Assembly (NCBI RefSeq): GCF_003073045.1
Contig: NC_037602.1
Location: 15,193,731-15,257,730, forward strand
Length of the DNA: 64,000 nt
Direction: 5' to 3'
Source of the DNA: Pomacea canaliculata
Taxonomy: Eukaryota > Mollusca > Gastropoda > Architaenioglossa > Ampullariidae
Part shown: one piece after another, positions 1 through 11,131 of the stretch
Layout of the letters: each line of letters starts with the position of its first letter
How positions within the stretch are numbered: the stretch's first letter is position 1
Position numbers and translations under genes: made by a program
The notes under the pieces: generated by a model
What the model was told of the DNA's origin: nothing
Databases searched by the model: none
Seen by the model: the letters and a program-made list of their open reading frames with translations, nothing else

Positions 1-281
1 AATGCTGGACACATTTACCTTTAGAACACCAAATACTGGTCATAGATACTTTTTAGAACATTAGGTGCTACCTGCGGGCACTTTTTAGAACAATAAATGT
101 TGGCGAGGGGTACTTTTTTTTAGAATACCAAATATTGGGCACAGGTCATTTTTATAACATCAAGTAACACAAAATATTGGCTACGGGTATTTTCTAGAAC
201 ACCAGAGACTGACTACAGGTACTTTCTAGAACACCAAATACTGGCCAGGGGTACTTTGTAGAACAGCAGATACTGGACACT
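1..281. repeat. Degenerate minisatellite, unit about 35-40 bp
   Basis: About seven diverged copies of a unit built around 'ggtactttttagaacacca' followed by 'aatactgg' stand head to tail. The copies differ by substitutions and small indels. The array starts at or before the window edge and runs straight into a pyrimidine-rich tract. No coding potential. Confidence 0.75.
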
Positions 282-690
282 CTACTCTCTCTCTCTCAGC
301 ATTGTCTCTATCTACTCTCTATACTGATTCTCTCATCACTCTCTCTCTCACTACTCTCTCTACTTCCTCCCTCTACTGACTCCACTCTTACTATTATATC
401 TCTCTACTCTGTCTACTGATTCTCTTTTCTCTCTTACCCTTCTCTCTCTACTCTCTCTATTATCTTTATTCTCTCTCTACTCTCCACTCTTTCTCACCCC
501 TTTCTGTCTCTACTCTCTCTCTCTGATGATTCTCTCTACTCTTTCTACTGCCTCTCTCTATTCTCTCTACTACACCTGTATACTCTCTACTGACTCTCAC
601 CACCGTCTCTCTTTATTCTCTCTCCCTCTCTCTAATCTATACTATCTCTCTCTACTCACTCTCTACTATTTCTTTCTACTCTGTATTGTA
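278..690. repeat. Pyrimidine-rich low-complexity tract (CT/TACT)n
   Basis: About 400 bases of imperfect 'ctctctctact' on the plus strand, almost without purine runs. It reads as a decayed microsatellite attached to the preceding minisatellite. Confidence 0.8.
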
Positions 691-2915
691 TTTTTCTAGT
701 TCTACCCTTCCCCCACCCAATGACCAACATTCTCGTTCATTCAGCCCGCCTGTACAAACATCTTAATCAACATGTCAGTTGATCAGCTGATTCGCTTTTC
801 TTTTTTTTTTTCTCCCTGCCTTTACCCAGGTCACAAGTAAGTATTCCGTGACAAAAAGCAAATCAAAATTGATTTAAAATAATTTATATATATATATATA
901 TTCGTATAAGGGACTCTCTCCTATAAATATATATAAAAATGTAAATACATAATTGTCTTTCCCCTCATCTCAGATGCTGAACACGATGTGTGAACAAGGA
1001 TTCTCACCTCATTAACCACAGCAAATCAAACATGCACATGCACATCTAGCAAACATGAAGCGTTTTTATGTTGTGGAGCCACGAGAACTTTCGAACATCA
1101 TTACGACAACGCCTTACGCGCGAGAGAGAGAGAGAGCGAGAGAGAGCGAGAGAGAGAGCGAGAGAGAGAGGAAAGGAGAGAGGAAGAGAAACAAGTCTCC
1201 GCTAGTTGCAGATCGTAGTTACGCGCGTGTTTGCGTATCGACCCGCCCGGCAAAAACATGCACAAGAAAATATCTGAGGGGCAGCCCACAGTCGGTGGGG
1301 AGGCAGATGGGGAGGAAGGGGGAGAAAGATGCAAGGAGCAGCGGATCGATACCAAGTGCGATAACTCCTTTACAGGGGGCCAGCAACCCACACGATGTGA
1401 AGCCCTGGCCCGCCGCACAGGGGGAGGGGGGAGAAGGAAAGGGGGGACAGAAACGGGGCCTAGGCGAATCCAGCAAAGACTGTCTAAGGTAAGTCTGTCA
1501 AAGGTTACAGAACCATCGACTCACCTTAACCAATGCCGCCCGCTTCCCTGCCCACACCTACAAGGAGTCCAGACCTGTAATGGCTTGTGTGAGTGTTGTT
1601 ATAGACATCAACCAACATTGTATGAGTGTTGTTGTTAGAGAGTTGTTATTCTGTCAGAATGCAAGTATGTGAGAAGTATTTTGACCGATCCATTGGGTCG
1701 GACTGTCCATACAAACGTAACGCCCCAGCAAGGTCTATCAAGGATGTAATCTTTCTTGAGATCAATTAAATGTTTCCATCAAAGGATGTTGTATATGCTT
1801 TGTCACTCAGTTATCTGATATGGAGAGTGGTGTTCCGTCGCCTAACATGCTCGAGGGAATCGTTTTGCTTTTCTGCTTTAGTTGTTGTGATTTAAGTGCC
1901 TTCTGATGGCGTCCTTGACATTGTGTTGTGTTTACTTGCCTATGGCTTTTTCATTTTGTGATTTCTCCATGACAATTTCTTGGTTTGTACAAGTCTTCAC
2001 CGCGATGGACCGTTACATCACTGTCAGACAGGTACATGCTTTCACATTTTAACGCAATTCTCTGCTTGGTGGTCATCTGAATTGCAGCAATCTATTGACG
2101 GCTTTATCTCCACTCTTGATTATTAATGGATCTTTTCTTCTTTTGTAAAATGATCCATCAATATATTGGTTTAAAAATAGGAAGAGATCTTAAGAACAAC
2201 AAATCTGGCATTCCATTAACTTATTTAGCTTGTGACCCTTGTGACCTGCGACTTTCACACACTAAAAATGCTCATCCGCAGGATTACATGGGAAACATAA
2301 TGGATCAGCGTGATCATTGTATACCTCATTATAAAAGTTATATCGTGTCTAACTCAAAAAATACCGTGTATAGGGCAATAGTCAGGCTTATGGCTAAATG
2401 TCAAACAGAGAGTTTCTGTTGCACCTTCACTCCTGTAGAGATCACATATCTGCTTGATGGAGGTGTCTGATGAAAAATGCTTGACATATTGGTGTGTGAC
2501 GATGTTCATGTTGAGAATCTGATGGTACAGGTGGATGGCTGCTGTGATGGCCTTTTCTTTTTTTTTATTTATTTTTTTAACAATAACCTGTGTTTTCCGG
2601 TTGATGCCCAGTCATCTGCAGGCTGTCAGCGATCAGCCTGCTCGCGTACCAGATCAAAGGGCAGCGGAGGAGGGTGAGGAAGAGAGGTGTAGTGAACTCT
2701 GCGGTGTTATCGGCCGTCATCCGTCTTTCTCTCTCTCTCACACGCACAGGTTACCTTCTAAATGACAGAGTTGCCAACATTTACATTAGAGCTTGTCATC
2801 ACTTTCGATTTTTCAAGTGCGAAAGATAAAAACAAGAGAGAGATAAGTTGAACAAAGACGCGTAGACACGTGACGACTAAGAAGAAAGAAATAAAGAAAG
2901 ATAAAGGTCACTTAC
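691..2915. other. Non-coding stretch 3' of ARRDC exon 2 (probable intron)
   Basis: I see no supported gene. It lies downstream of the ARRDC exon at 2916-3050 on the minus strand, so it is probably intron 2 of that gene. It holds a short (TA)n near 889-900 and a GA-rich microsatellite near 1121-1172. The open frames across the GA tract have the composition of the repeat and are not convincing proteins. Confidence 0.5.
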
Positions 2916-5900
2916 CTTTTCCCCACAAACAGAAACGGTCGTCGAAGTAGATCTCTTCTTTCTCGTGCTCGATCTCAGTTCTACGGACACCTTCATTCAC
3001 GTACTCCCGCCACTTCGCGCGCGCGGCGCCCCGGAAGCGAAGCTCGACACCTGCGCAATGAAACGTTGCGTTAAACAATGATGATGAAAAGCTATTTAAT
3101 GTAAATGTAGATATATCAATGTGTGGAGATTTATATAACATGCCTATAAATTAGAGAACATAAATATGTAAAGATATTAGATAACATCAATGTGTGAACA
3201 TCTAGATACCATGTCTATAAATGCACATAACATCAATGTGTATAAAGAAAACAATATATAAGTGTGTACATACAGGTCACGTGTGTGGATGTAGATGATG
3301 TGCATGTAAGAGTGCATCAGCAAGTCATATAACCAAAGAGGAGGATTTCAAAGCTAACTCGCCGACAAAAAAGGAAAACAAAGTGAAGTATAAGGGACGT
3401 AATTACTGATCCGTTTCACTTCAAGTGACAGAACTCTCGCTTGATGTGCTCTCTCCTGTTCTGTTAAGTGTAAAAGATCAACAATTAGTGAACCTCGATA
3501 ATTATCAGGCGATCGGCTGCAATGGTGTTAGATCGCCGCTCCTCCACCCTCCCAGTTTCTAGCTACTTCTAGTAGGAAGCAAGAATCTGGGGCCTCAGCC
3601 ACCTCTACACTTCTAGTTCACCGTGACAATGATTTCTTTTCCTCTCTCTCTCTCTGCTATACAGGGTGACTCGGTGCATTCATGGTTTTACACACTGACT
3701 ACAAGGAAGACAAAATGTAGCTCCAAGGTTGTTGGAGGGGGAGGAGGTGAAGGGGGGTCTGACTCGTAGCCTAGAAGTTCTGACCAACTTGAAACAATCT
3801 GTAAAGGTCGCAGCTATTCTGGATTATTAATTAAGGTAAAGTGAAAGGCTAATTATTTCAATATTTTAGTCGATGATGATGATGAGGAGGAGGAGGAGGA
3901 GAGAGGAGGATGATAACGACTCTGGCTGTCCCCGCTATTTTCAAAACAGAATCACATATGGTTGTGGGTGGGGGAAACAATAATTAACAAATTATACAGA
4001 TTTTCTCGGACCCTGCGGCTACTCGACATGCAAGACCATGGAGCTCTGTTTGTGTCTGCCGCCCGATGCCCCCCTTTCCCCTTCCCTCTGCAACATCAGC
4101 CTCCACCACGACACGGATTAATAGCTGCTAATACACCTCGGTGCTCTGATGACAGGAGCCAAGGATATCATTTCACAAAGTCCCTTCGTACTGATGGCAA
4201 CAAAGTATACGGTTACGGTTGGTCGCCAGCATGGCCATTGGAAATTTCCCCTACCACCCCGATCACCCCACGCACCGCACGGTTGAGGACTGCAGCATCC
4301 ATGCACGCATCCTCGCGCATGCAATTTCGCTCGAATCAACGATGAAGCAAGAGGGACTGAATCACCTGCGCGTGCTGCGGCTGACGACTGATGAGCACGT
4401 CAAGGTCAGGGACGAGAGAGAGAGAGAGAGGGAGTGAGAGAGAGACAGTGAGAGGGAGTGAGAGAGAGAGAGACTGTGAGAGGGAGTGAGAGAGAGAGAG
4501 GGAGCGAACTGCCGTCCGTCTGTGGAAATTCCTGACACTTGGCCAACGGCCATACTGTCTGCACTCTTTTGTTCCGGCGGCAATCCACATATACAGCCAA
4601 ATTATGGATAGGAGTTAAGCTTCTCACTTTACGGGCTCCTGTTCCCTGAGCGCCGGTCTTTCTGGTTTTTTTGTTTTTATAGATGCTTATATTTAATGTT
4701 ATAATTGAGGTATCATGTAATGTCTGATGTATTATGTAACAGTAACATTGGAGGACAATTTCTTGAATAGGATTAATAAAGATGTTTTGTATTCCGTAAA
4801 AAAAAAAATCCAAGCAGACATCACCCTCCCCTTTTGTTCCTGCGCCAGGTTCGATCCCCTGGGCCGACCTGCAGGATTGAGTGGAGTCATGAGATTCAGG
4901 GGGCGTCGATGCTAAGGTTGGTGGGTTTGCTGCTCATCGAAAGTCGCAGCCGCCGCAAACCTCAACTATCTCTTGCAGCACTCAGGAGGAATATTTGTAG
5001 GTCCTGGCTAAAATGTAGATGTTGGCTAAAGCTAAGTCTCGGCTAAATGTAGGTGGGTGATAAATCTGGGTGTTGGCAGAGAAGATATTGGCTAAATTCT
5101 AATTTTTTAATAGTCAGGTCTCTGCTAATGTGGTATTACCGCCCCTTGATTTAATTTTTTTTCAACTTCTATTTTCTTAATCATGATCAGAACACTTCAT
5201 CTGACAGGCGCATGGTGTTTACTCCTGTCACTAAAACAATAACATGTTGTCATCCGCTTTTAAACTTTGGTGCACCAAAACCGTTTTCAGTGGGACTACT
5301 CCTAAACACAGTTCACTTGTAACCTCTTTCTCTCCCCTCTCTCTCTTTATATATCTCCTCATTATTTTGTCATGCCGATATCCTTTTGTGATTACTATCT
5401 CGCTCATTTTTCAATGTTACTGTGTGTCTTCTCTGTCTTTTGAACTTCATCCTCATCACTGCTCCTTTTCTGTTCCTTCGTGTACTATATACTGACCAAG
5501 GTTTGAGTCAAGCATTGAGCGCATGTTCCAATATAAATTTCACATTTAGTATTAGTATAGCTCTTGGCTAAATCTGAAGTTAAATAAAGTTAAATAAAGT
5601 TATTTAAGATCAGGAATGTCACCACAAAGTTTAGCTATTCCAGTGTGTCTTGTGTTTGCCATCTTTAAGTGAGACATGTTAGGGATGTTCTAGTACAAAT
5701 AAAAGATTGGAAATGTTTAGTTATGTTAATTCAATTATAAGTGTTCTCTTTCTTAGATTTGTTACAAATATAATGTTTTCAGTTAGATTTTTATTTATAT
5801 TACAAATGTAGAAACATTTTCGTTAATCTAAACATTCTGTATTGGGTTACAAAAATCTTCCTCTTTTTAGTTATAAAGAGTCCGTCTATTTAAAACAAGA

Positions 5901-8130
5901 CACCATCCTTCAATGTCAATTTGATTAGAAATAAGATGTCAACAAGTAATCGGTAAGATTACAAAAAACTTTAGGAAAATACGCGGAGGATTTTTTTTGA
6001 TAGAGGCTAAACAAGAAACATTTCTTTCTGTTAAAATGAATTAAAACTTGAAATTAAATTATCACACATTAGGAGCTGTAAGTAGGAGGACTACATACAC
6101 TAGTGCTGACATATGTTTTATGAACTAAACTTATAATCACTAAGAACACTGTCTGTGGCTCTTCACCAGCTGTTCGGTGTTCGAAGCCTACACGCAACCT
6201 CCACACAAGATTGATGCTCATGCGAACCTCAGGAAAGATGGATGCCATGGAACAGTTCGATACTAGTCTTCGTGACAGGATTGTAGGTGAGTGGCCTTCG
6301 TGTCTACAGGTGGCTAGAGAGTTCGATTTAAATGTTTCTCGTTTGAAAATGAGTTGAAAGGCAGTTTAACCGGACGTTAATTATTCAAAACTTGACTTAA
6401 ATAATCGATGTTTGTGATAGAAATATTAAGTCTGAGAAATGTTTTTAAAAGTTAAAAAAGGTGTCAAAGGTAAACAAGACGTTTATCTTACTAGTAAACA
6501 ACAGTGTTATATTTTAATCTATTTGTCAAAGGCAGGATTCTTAGAAAAACGAAATCCCTGTATTGTAATTTTTGCTTAAGATGGACATATCCTATCTGCT
6601 TCATTCAACCGTTTTCAATGTCGTGAAAAATGTGCGTTAAGCCCGCTCACACACCTTTGCCTGTCCCTTGTGCCCTCTGGCCCCAGCTCGAGCAGCAACT
6701 CGCGACACACCGTTTGTGACACTGTAAGATGGAGAGACTTTCCCTTAATGTAGCAGATGTTTATCATAAGAATAAATCTGGAGAAGGAGCCAGTCATTTG
6801 CCAGACCCCTTCCTCCCTACCCCCAGGCCCGCGAGACAGAAACACTCGCAAGAACCAACATCGATCGCAAAAAGCCTGACCCTGAGAGATGCGGCAGTGC
6901 AGACGACAAAAGCAGCTGGATAGTCTTCTCCATGGTATTCATTAATTCCTTATTCTGCTTCCCCTTTCTACGCCTATTTTTTCATGGTGTGGGAAGCTTT
7001 TAAATAAGAAGTATCAGTCAAGTACCTTCCTTGGCAGTCCTCCTTTCTCTCTCTGTACGCCCAAATATTGTCTACTTAATTGTTGTCGTCTAATCAGGAG
7101 TTATTCATTGAGGAGTATGGAGAAAATGACATGTTACACAACTAACAGTTCACCCATACACCTTTTCCTTTACAAAGCACACACACACACAGAGAGATAA
7201 TACTTTCTTTTCCTCGAAGCAAGTTCAGCAATCTCCACTAAATGAAATGTAGAGCTTGAGACGTTGACAACTGTCGGCCTGAATGACATTATCATATCTG
7301 CGCCTTATTGCTGACAATCATTTTTGTTGTAATTGCATTCATGGGCTTCTTAACCCCATGCATCCTCCAAAGATCAGAAAATTGGCTCCCGTCCCTCAAC
7401 AAATAACAATAAGCTTGTTGATACCCTACTGTCAATCAAAAACCTGGAAAGAGAACTTCAAATATACACATTACTCTGAGTATTGAAAAGATACATATAT
7501 TTCACCGTTCATCATTTTGTCTTTTAAAAGATCTCACTGAGCAGTTTTTCGGAAGAGATAAGGAAAATTTCGAAAAAAAAACTGAAATCGCATAGTTGTG
7601 AAAATAATAGCAACAAAACCAGATTTCTTTTGATAGTGTTTGTGAGAGAAGGAGTGTGTGTGTGATGGGAGGAGGAGGGAGAACGCTAAAGCTCGGTTCG
7701 AGATTAAAGAGGCATCCAGACCCGCATAATTATACTGCATTATCATTGTGTATGAAAAAAGCTGAAATAGACACATGAAAAGTATTACAGTTCTCAATGA
7801 ATAGTTCGTATCGAACCACAAGTTATCTTTTATACACACCCGTACAAACACAGAAACAGTAACTGGTATACGGACAAGAACAAGAGGTAGTTGTCCACCC
7901 TTTGACTGACCGGGTGTTTTGGAGCGATGACCGGTGGTTAGGGACAAAGTCTTCTCCCATTTTTTTAAAATACATAGAAAATCTTGCATGAAACACCAGC
8001 CATGAAAGCCATCTACAAAAATTTGACCCATTGGGTCTCAGACTCTATTCCTTATTTCCTACAGCTCGCTCAATTTTTTCTGAAAATGAACGGAAGAAAA
8101 TATACCGAAAAAGTAACGGAGAAGGGAAGA

Positions 8131-8175
<45 letters not shown>

Positions 8176-9243
8176 AGAAGAAGAAATAAAAAAGAAAAAA
8201 GAAAAGCCTTCTAACTGCCCACGCAAGCTGGGACACAGCTCCTACTCCTGAGGTTCAGGCTCTTTTCCGTAATCCGCTTTGCGGTGGAGGAGTGGGCAGT
8301 CGTCCCTGTTGTGAGCGGATTGTTTTGTCGCGACCGAAACAATATTCTTCTGACTCTGGCCACGCCCTACCTGAGTGCTTTTGATGTCGGTGCACTGGCA
8401 GGCCGCCGCTTGATGCGGTTCTTGTATCCTCTATCCTGTCACTTCGTGCCTGTTAAGAGTCCCTCCCTGCAGCTTACTCCCCACCCCCTCTCCCATTCCA
8501 AACACGCATACGCGGTATAACGAACGAACATCACTTCTTTCCATCCTCTCCCTCACCCCACTCTTTCATAGCATCTCGGTGAGAGTGGTCCATCTGCTCT
8601 AAGGGCTCGCCAGCAGGACGTCAGCACACAAGCACTGCCACACGTGGCCAACCGTTTCCGTGGCAACCAAGCTTGGATACGGTGGTTCGGTCTGTTGATC
8701 CGGTGTTTTATTGCTGGTGTTGTTTGACAATGCATGTTTCTTGTGTCTGGTTGGTTGTTTTTAAAATGTTTCGCTGGTGTAAACGAGAACTCAAAGTTCG
8801 TCAGAAAAGAAACACGGCGAAACGACCTTCCCGTGAGCGAGAGAAAAGAATCGATGATTTGAGATGTGAAGCAGGGTCTGGCGGGAGCATGCATGACACA
8901 GATACAGTGACAGTGACACCACAAGCGATCACGTACGTTCGACTACTAATAGAAGCATTTCTGCTGACACATTGTCGATCTCTCTCTCTCTAACGCGCAC
9001 TCTCTCTCTCTCTCACATCCACACACATATTCACACACGCTCACACTTTTTCTCATTGTTGCTCACCGCTGCAACCTGTGTCCTGCCTGTCAACAGACGC
9101 GCGCATCACGATGGACACTTACCTGCGATGGTGACCGCCGTGGACAAGTGGACGACCAGCGCCCCGCGAATGCGATCCCCGGAGTAGAAAACCAAGTCCT
9201 GGTGCTCCAGGTTCAGTTCTATGGAAGCCGTGGGCGCCGCCAT
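2916..9243 (-). CDS. Arrestin domain-containing protein (ARRDC/alpha-arrestin), first two coding exons
   Basis: Minus-strand partial gene. Exon 1 codes from 9243 to 9123: ATG in context AAGATGGCG, 40 codons plus one base, donor CAG|gtaagt. Exon 2 is 3050-2916 (135 nt), acceptor tgcgcag, donor AAAAG|gtaagt. The join is in phase. Seen: an N-terminal arrestin strand pattern with 'VFYSGDRIRGALVVHLS', then 'GVELRFRGAARAKW' and 'EEIYFDDRFCLWGKG'. In ARRDC1-4 the same positions read 'YSSGDTVSGRV', 'GHAKVRWTE' and 'EEVEYFNHKDILIG'. Family knowledge: alpha-arrestins are adaptors that link membrane cargo to NEDD4-type ubiquitin ligases. The rest of the arrestin fold and any C-terminal PPxY motifs lie off the left edge, so the paralogue (ARRDC1 versus 2-4) cannot be settled. 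Intron 1 is about 6.1 kb. Confidence 0.8.
4411..4503. repeat. (GA)n minisatellite with GGGAGTGAGA units
   Basis: Alternating 'gagagagagaga' and 'gggagtgagagaga' blocks repeat about four times. They create several long Ser/Leu-only frames on the minus strand that should not be read as genes. Confidence 0.85.
8133..8182. repeat. Poly(A) tract of about 40 A followed by AAG triplets
   Basis: An uninterrupted A-run, then 'agaagaagaag'. It could be the tail of an old retroposed copy, but the flanking sequence matches no element I recognise, and no target-site duplication was identified. Confidence 0.7.
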
Positions 9244-9914
9244 CTTGGCTGTATGGCCCTTACGGGCGTCTCCCTCGCACAAGCCCTTGCCCCGGCAGCT
9301 AGTCCTCCCACGGGAGCCCCACCCCCCGCCCCACACACCACTTCAGCACCCGCCGGGTTCAGCTGCACAGGACACACCACTGGCAGGCCTCCTCTCGCCG
9401 CGCGGCGCCCCTGCCGCTGCCGCTACCGCTACCTGCACCATCACAAATCACTGGCACTCCCGCCCGCGCTCAGATCACACCGCGCGGTCCCCCCTGTCAG
9501 TCGTCACCTCGGCTTGCGACGCTGCCATTCCCGTTGTGATGTGCATCAACACGCTCAGTGCCACGATCGACCCGGCTCGAGCCTGGCAGTGGGGAGCGAG
9601 GAAGTCGAGGAGATAAATAAAGGAAAGGAGGGGGAGAAAATACGAGGTGCCAGGAGTGGCTGGCGTCAGGTACGGACGGGCAGACACAGGCACAGCTCAC
9701 CCCCGTCCTTTTTCCCCCATTTTCCCAAAGTCCTGTCGATGACGTGTACGTTCTATGCTGCCCCCATCGCTGCAGCGTGGACAGCGCTTTATCTCCCTTG
9801 AGCGTGTGGTCGCTGTTGTGATGTCGCCGGGATAGCAGCTGTCGTTGTCGTCGTCAGCGCCGAGCCGGCAACGCTTCCCCACAACGCCGGCGACACGAGC
9901 GCGGGGTGGTTGTT

Positions 9915-9949
<35 letters not shown>

Positions 9950-10160
9950 GGCGGCGGCGGGCGATGGGTGGGGTGAGTGCAGCAACCTCGCAGCGGCCGC
10001 ACAGCCAGCGCATGAAGCAGCGAGTCTGGCACTCGACCGGTCTTGTCGCCTGGCGGCCTCGCTTTTCCGTTTCGCTTGCCCCACACCCCACCCTTCGCGG
10101 TCTTGCGTCAGCCGTGCTGCACTGACGCTACGGCGCTGCTGGCGATGCGTGACTGTGCTG
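9130..10160. promoter_or_regulatory. CpG-rich promoter region of the ARRDC gene
   Basis: This stretch is clearly richer in G+C and CpG than the AT-rich surroundings and covers the first coding exon and upstream sequence of the minus-strand ARRDC gene. The start codon lies in AAGATGGCGGC on the minus strand, which resembles a YY1-type core found near transcription starts. A CAG/CAA repeat and a GGC run sit at its right part. Promoter assignment is inferred from position and composition. Confidence 0.5.
9915..9961. repeat. CAG/CAA trinucleotide repeat with GGC run
   Basis: About eleven CAG/CAA units followed by four or five CGG units, just upstream of the ARRDC start on the opposite strand. 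The frames through it (poly-Q, poly-A, poly-C) have no convincing flanking protein, so it is treated as a promoter-region microsatellite. Confidence 0.8.
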
Positions 10161-11103
10161 GAAACGGTTAGTCGTAACCCCCTCGTGACGTCACAATCAC
10201 TCGTAGAAATGGATTCTAAATTACTACTATTACAACTACAACGATATTACCGCAACAAAAATGGCCGTTCAAACGAATGTTTCGACGAGATGCTGCCCGT
10301 CAGAACAAAGTGAAACTCCTGTAGTATCGGCATGCGTGAAATGGTTCATGTAAACTTTCTGATTAAATGTGCTTCCGAGTAACGGTTGTCATGGTCCGAC
10401 GGCACAGCACGTGTTGAATAACTGTTCTTGAGCAGTTTCCTCTTACAGTCTGTTTACATGCATGCAAGCTTTTACTCAGGGGAGAAGTATGAGAGAGAGG
10501 GTGTGAAAATGGTACTGACTGAACCAGACAAAGTCGGCACCCTTAGACCGTTTCACTGGCGATGAAAAATAAAGTGGATTGAGTAGTGGAGGCTGACGTC
10601 CCTTCCGACCGGCAAGTTAGCCACCGCCACTGGCAAGATCGATTGGCGAAGATGCCGTGCTGACAATGAGGCAAGGCCAGCCTCATCCACATGTACCAAG
10701 GCCACAGCGGGTGTGCACAGCCACCACCGCTGGTGAAACTGGCGAAAGGCATCAACAGAATAACGTGGTCTTTGGTTATCAACAGTTGCGTCTACTCTCT
10801 CATCTGCTCTGCTTGAACAGCAAGTCTGGAGACAATACACGACCAGCACATCGCAATGCGAGCAGCGAGCGAACGAAAAAAAGAAATATAGATATATAGA
10901 GAAAAAAACTTTGCTTCAGAGTTAATTAGGAGATGTAAAATAAAATTATGACTTGATAATTACGTGTGGCACTCACCCAAAAAAAAAAAAAGACAATGAG
11001 ATTAAATAAAATAAAACACCATTTTATCAATTAGGATCAATTATCAAAATTGTAATCAATTATTATTATCATCAAAAGTGAATGTGTCCAGTGTGTACTA
11101 TAC

Positions 11104-11131
11104 AACAACAACAACAACAACAACAACAACA
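11104..11131. repeat. (CAA)n microsatellite
   Basis: Nine uninterrupted CAA units. Confidence 0.9.

Larger units (their letters stand above)
3051..9122 (-). other. Intron 1 of the ARRDC gene, with simple repeats
   Basis: Bounded by consensus splice sites. It carries a GAT/GAG microsatellite near 3873-3911, a (GA)n/GGGAGTGAGA tract at 4411-4503, a loose 'ggctaaatgtag' repeat near 4995-5095, an A-run of about 40 at 8133-8173, and CT/CA repeats near 8976-9045. Frames across these repeats are compositional artefacts. I found no supported internal gene. Confidence 0.6.

Noticed and set aside
1055-1638. Arg/Glu/Ser-rich frames across the GA repeat
   Set aside because: Composition comes from the (GA)n tract; no initiation context or splicing that would make a protein.
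4336-4813. Ser/Leu-only frames on the minus strand
   Set aside because: Direct translation of the CT/GA minisatellite at 4411-4503.
6170-6286. Possible plus-strand exon ending ATTGTAG|gtgagt with two in-frame ATGs
   Set aside because: Splice signals are good, but no partner exon of matching phase was found up to 15.8 kb, and joining to the exon region at 15801 meets a stop.
10543-10849. Overlapping open frames on both strands with a moderately coding look
   Set aside because: No splice partners, no recognisable domain, and open on several frames at once, as expected of GC-rich non-coding sequence.
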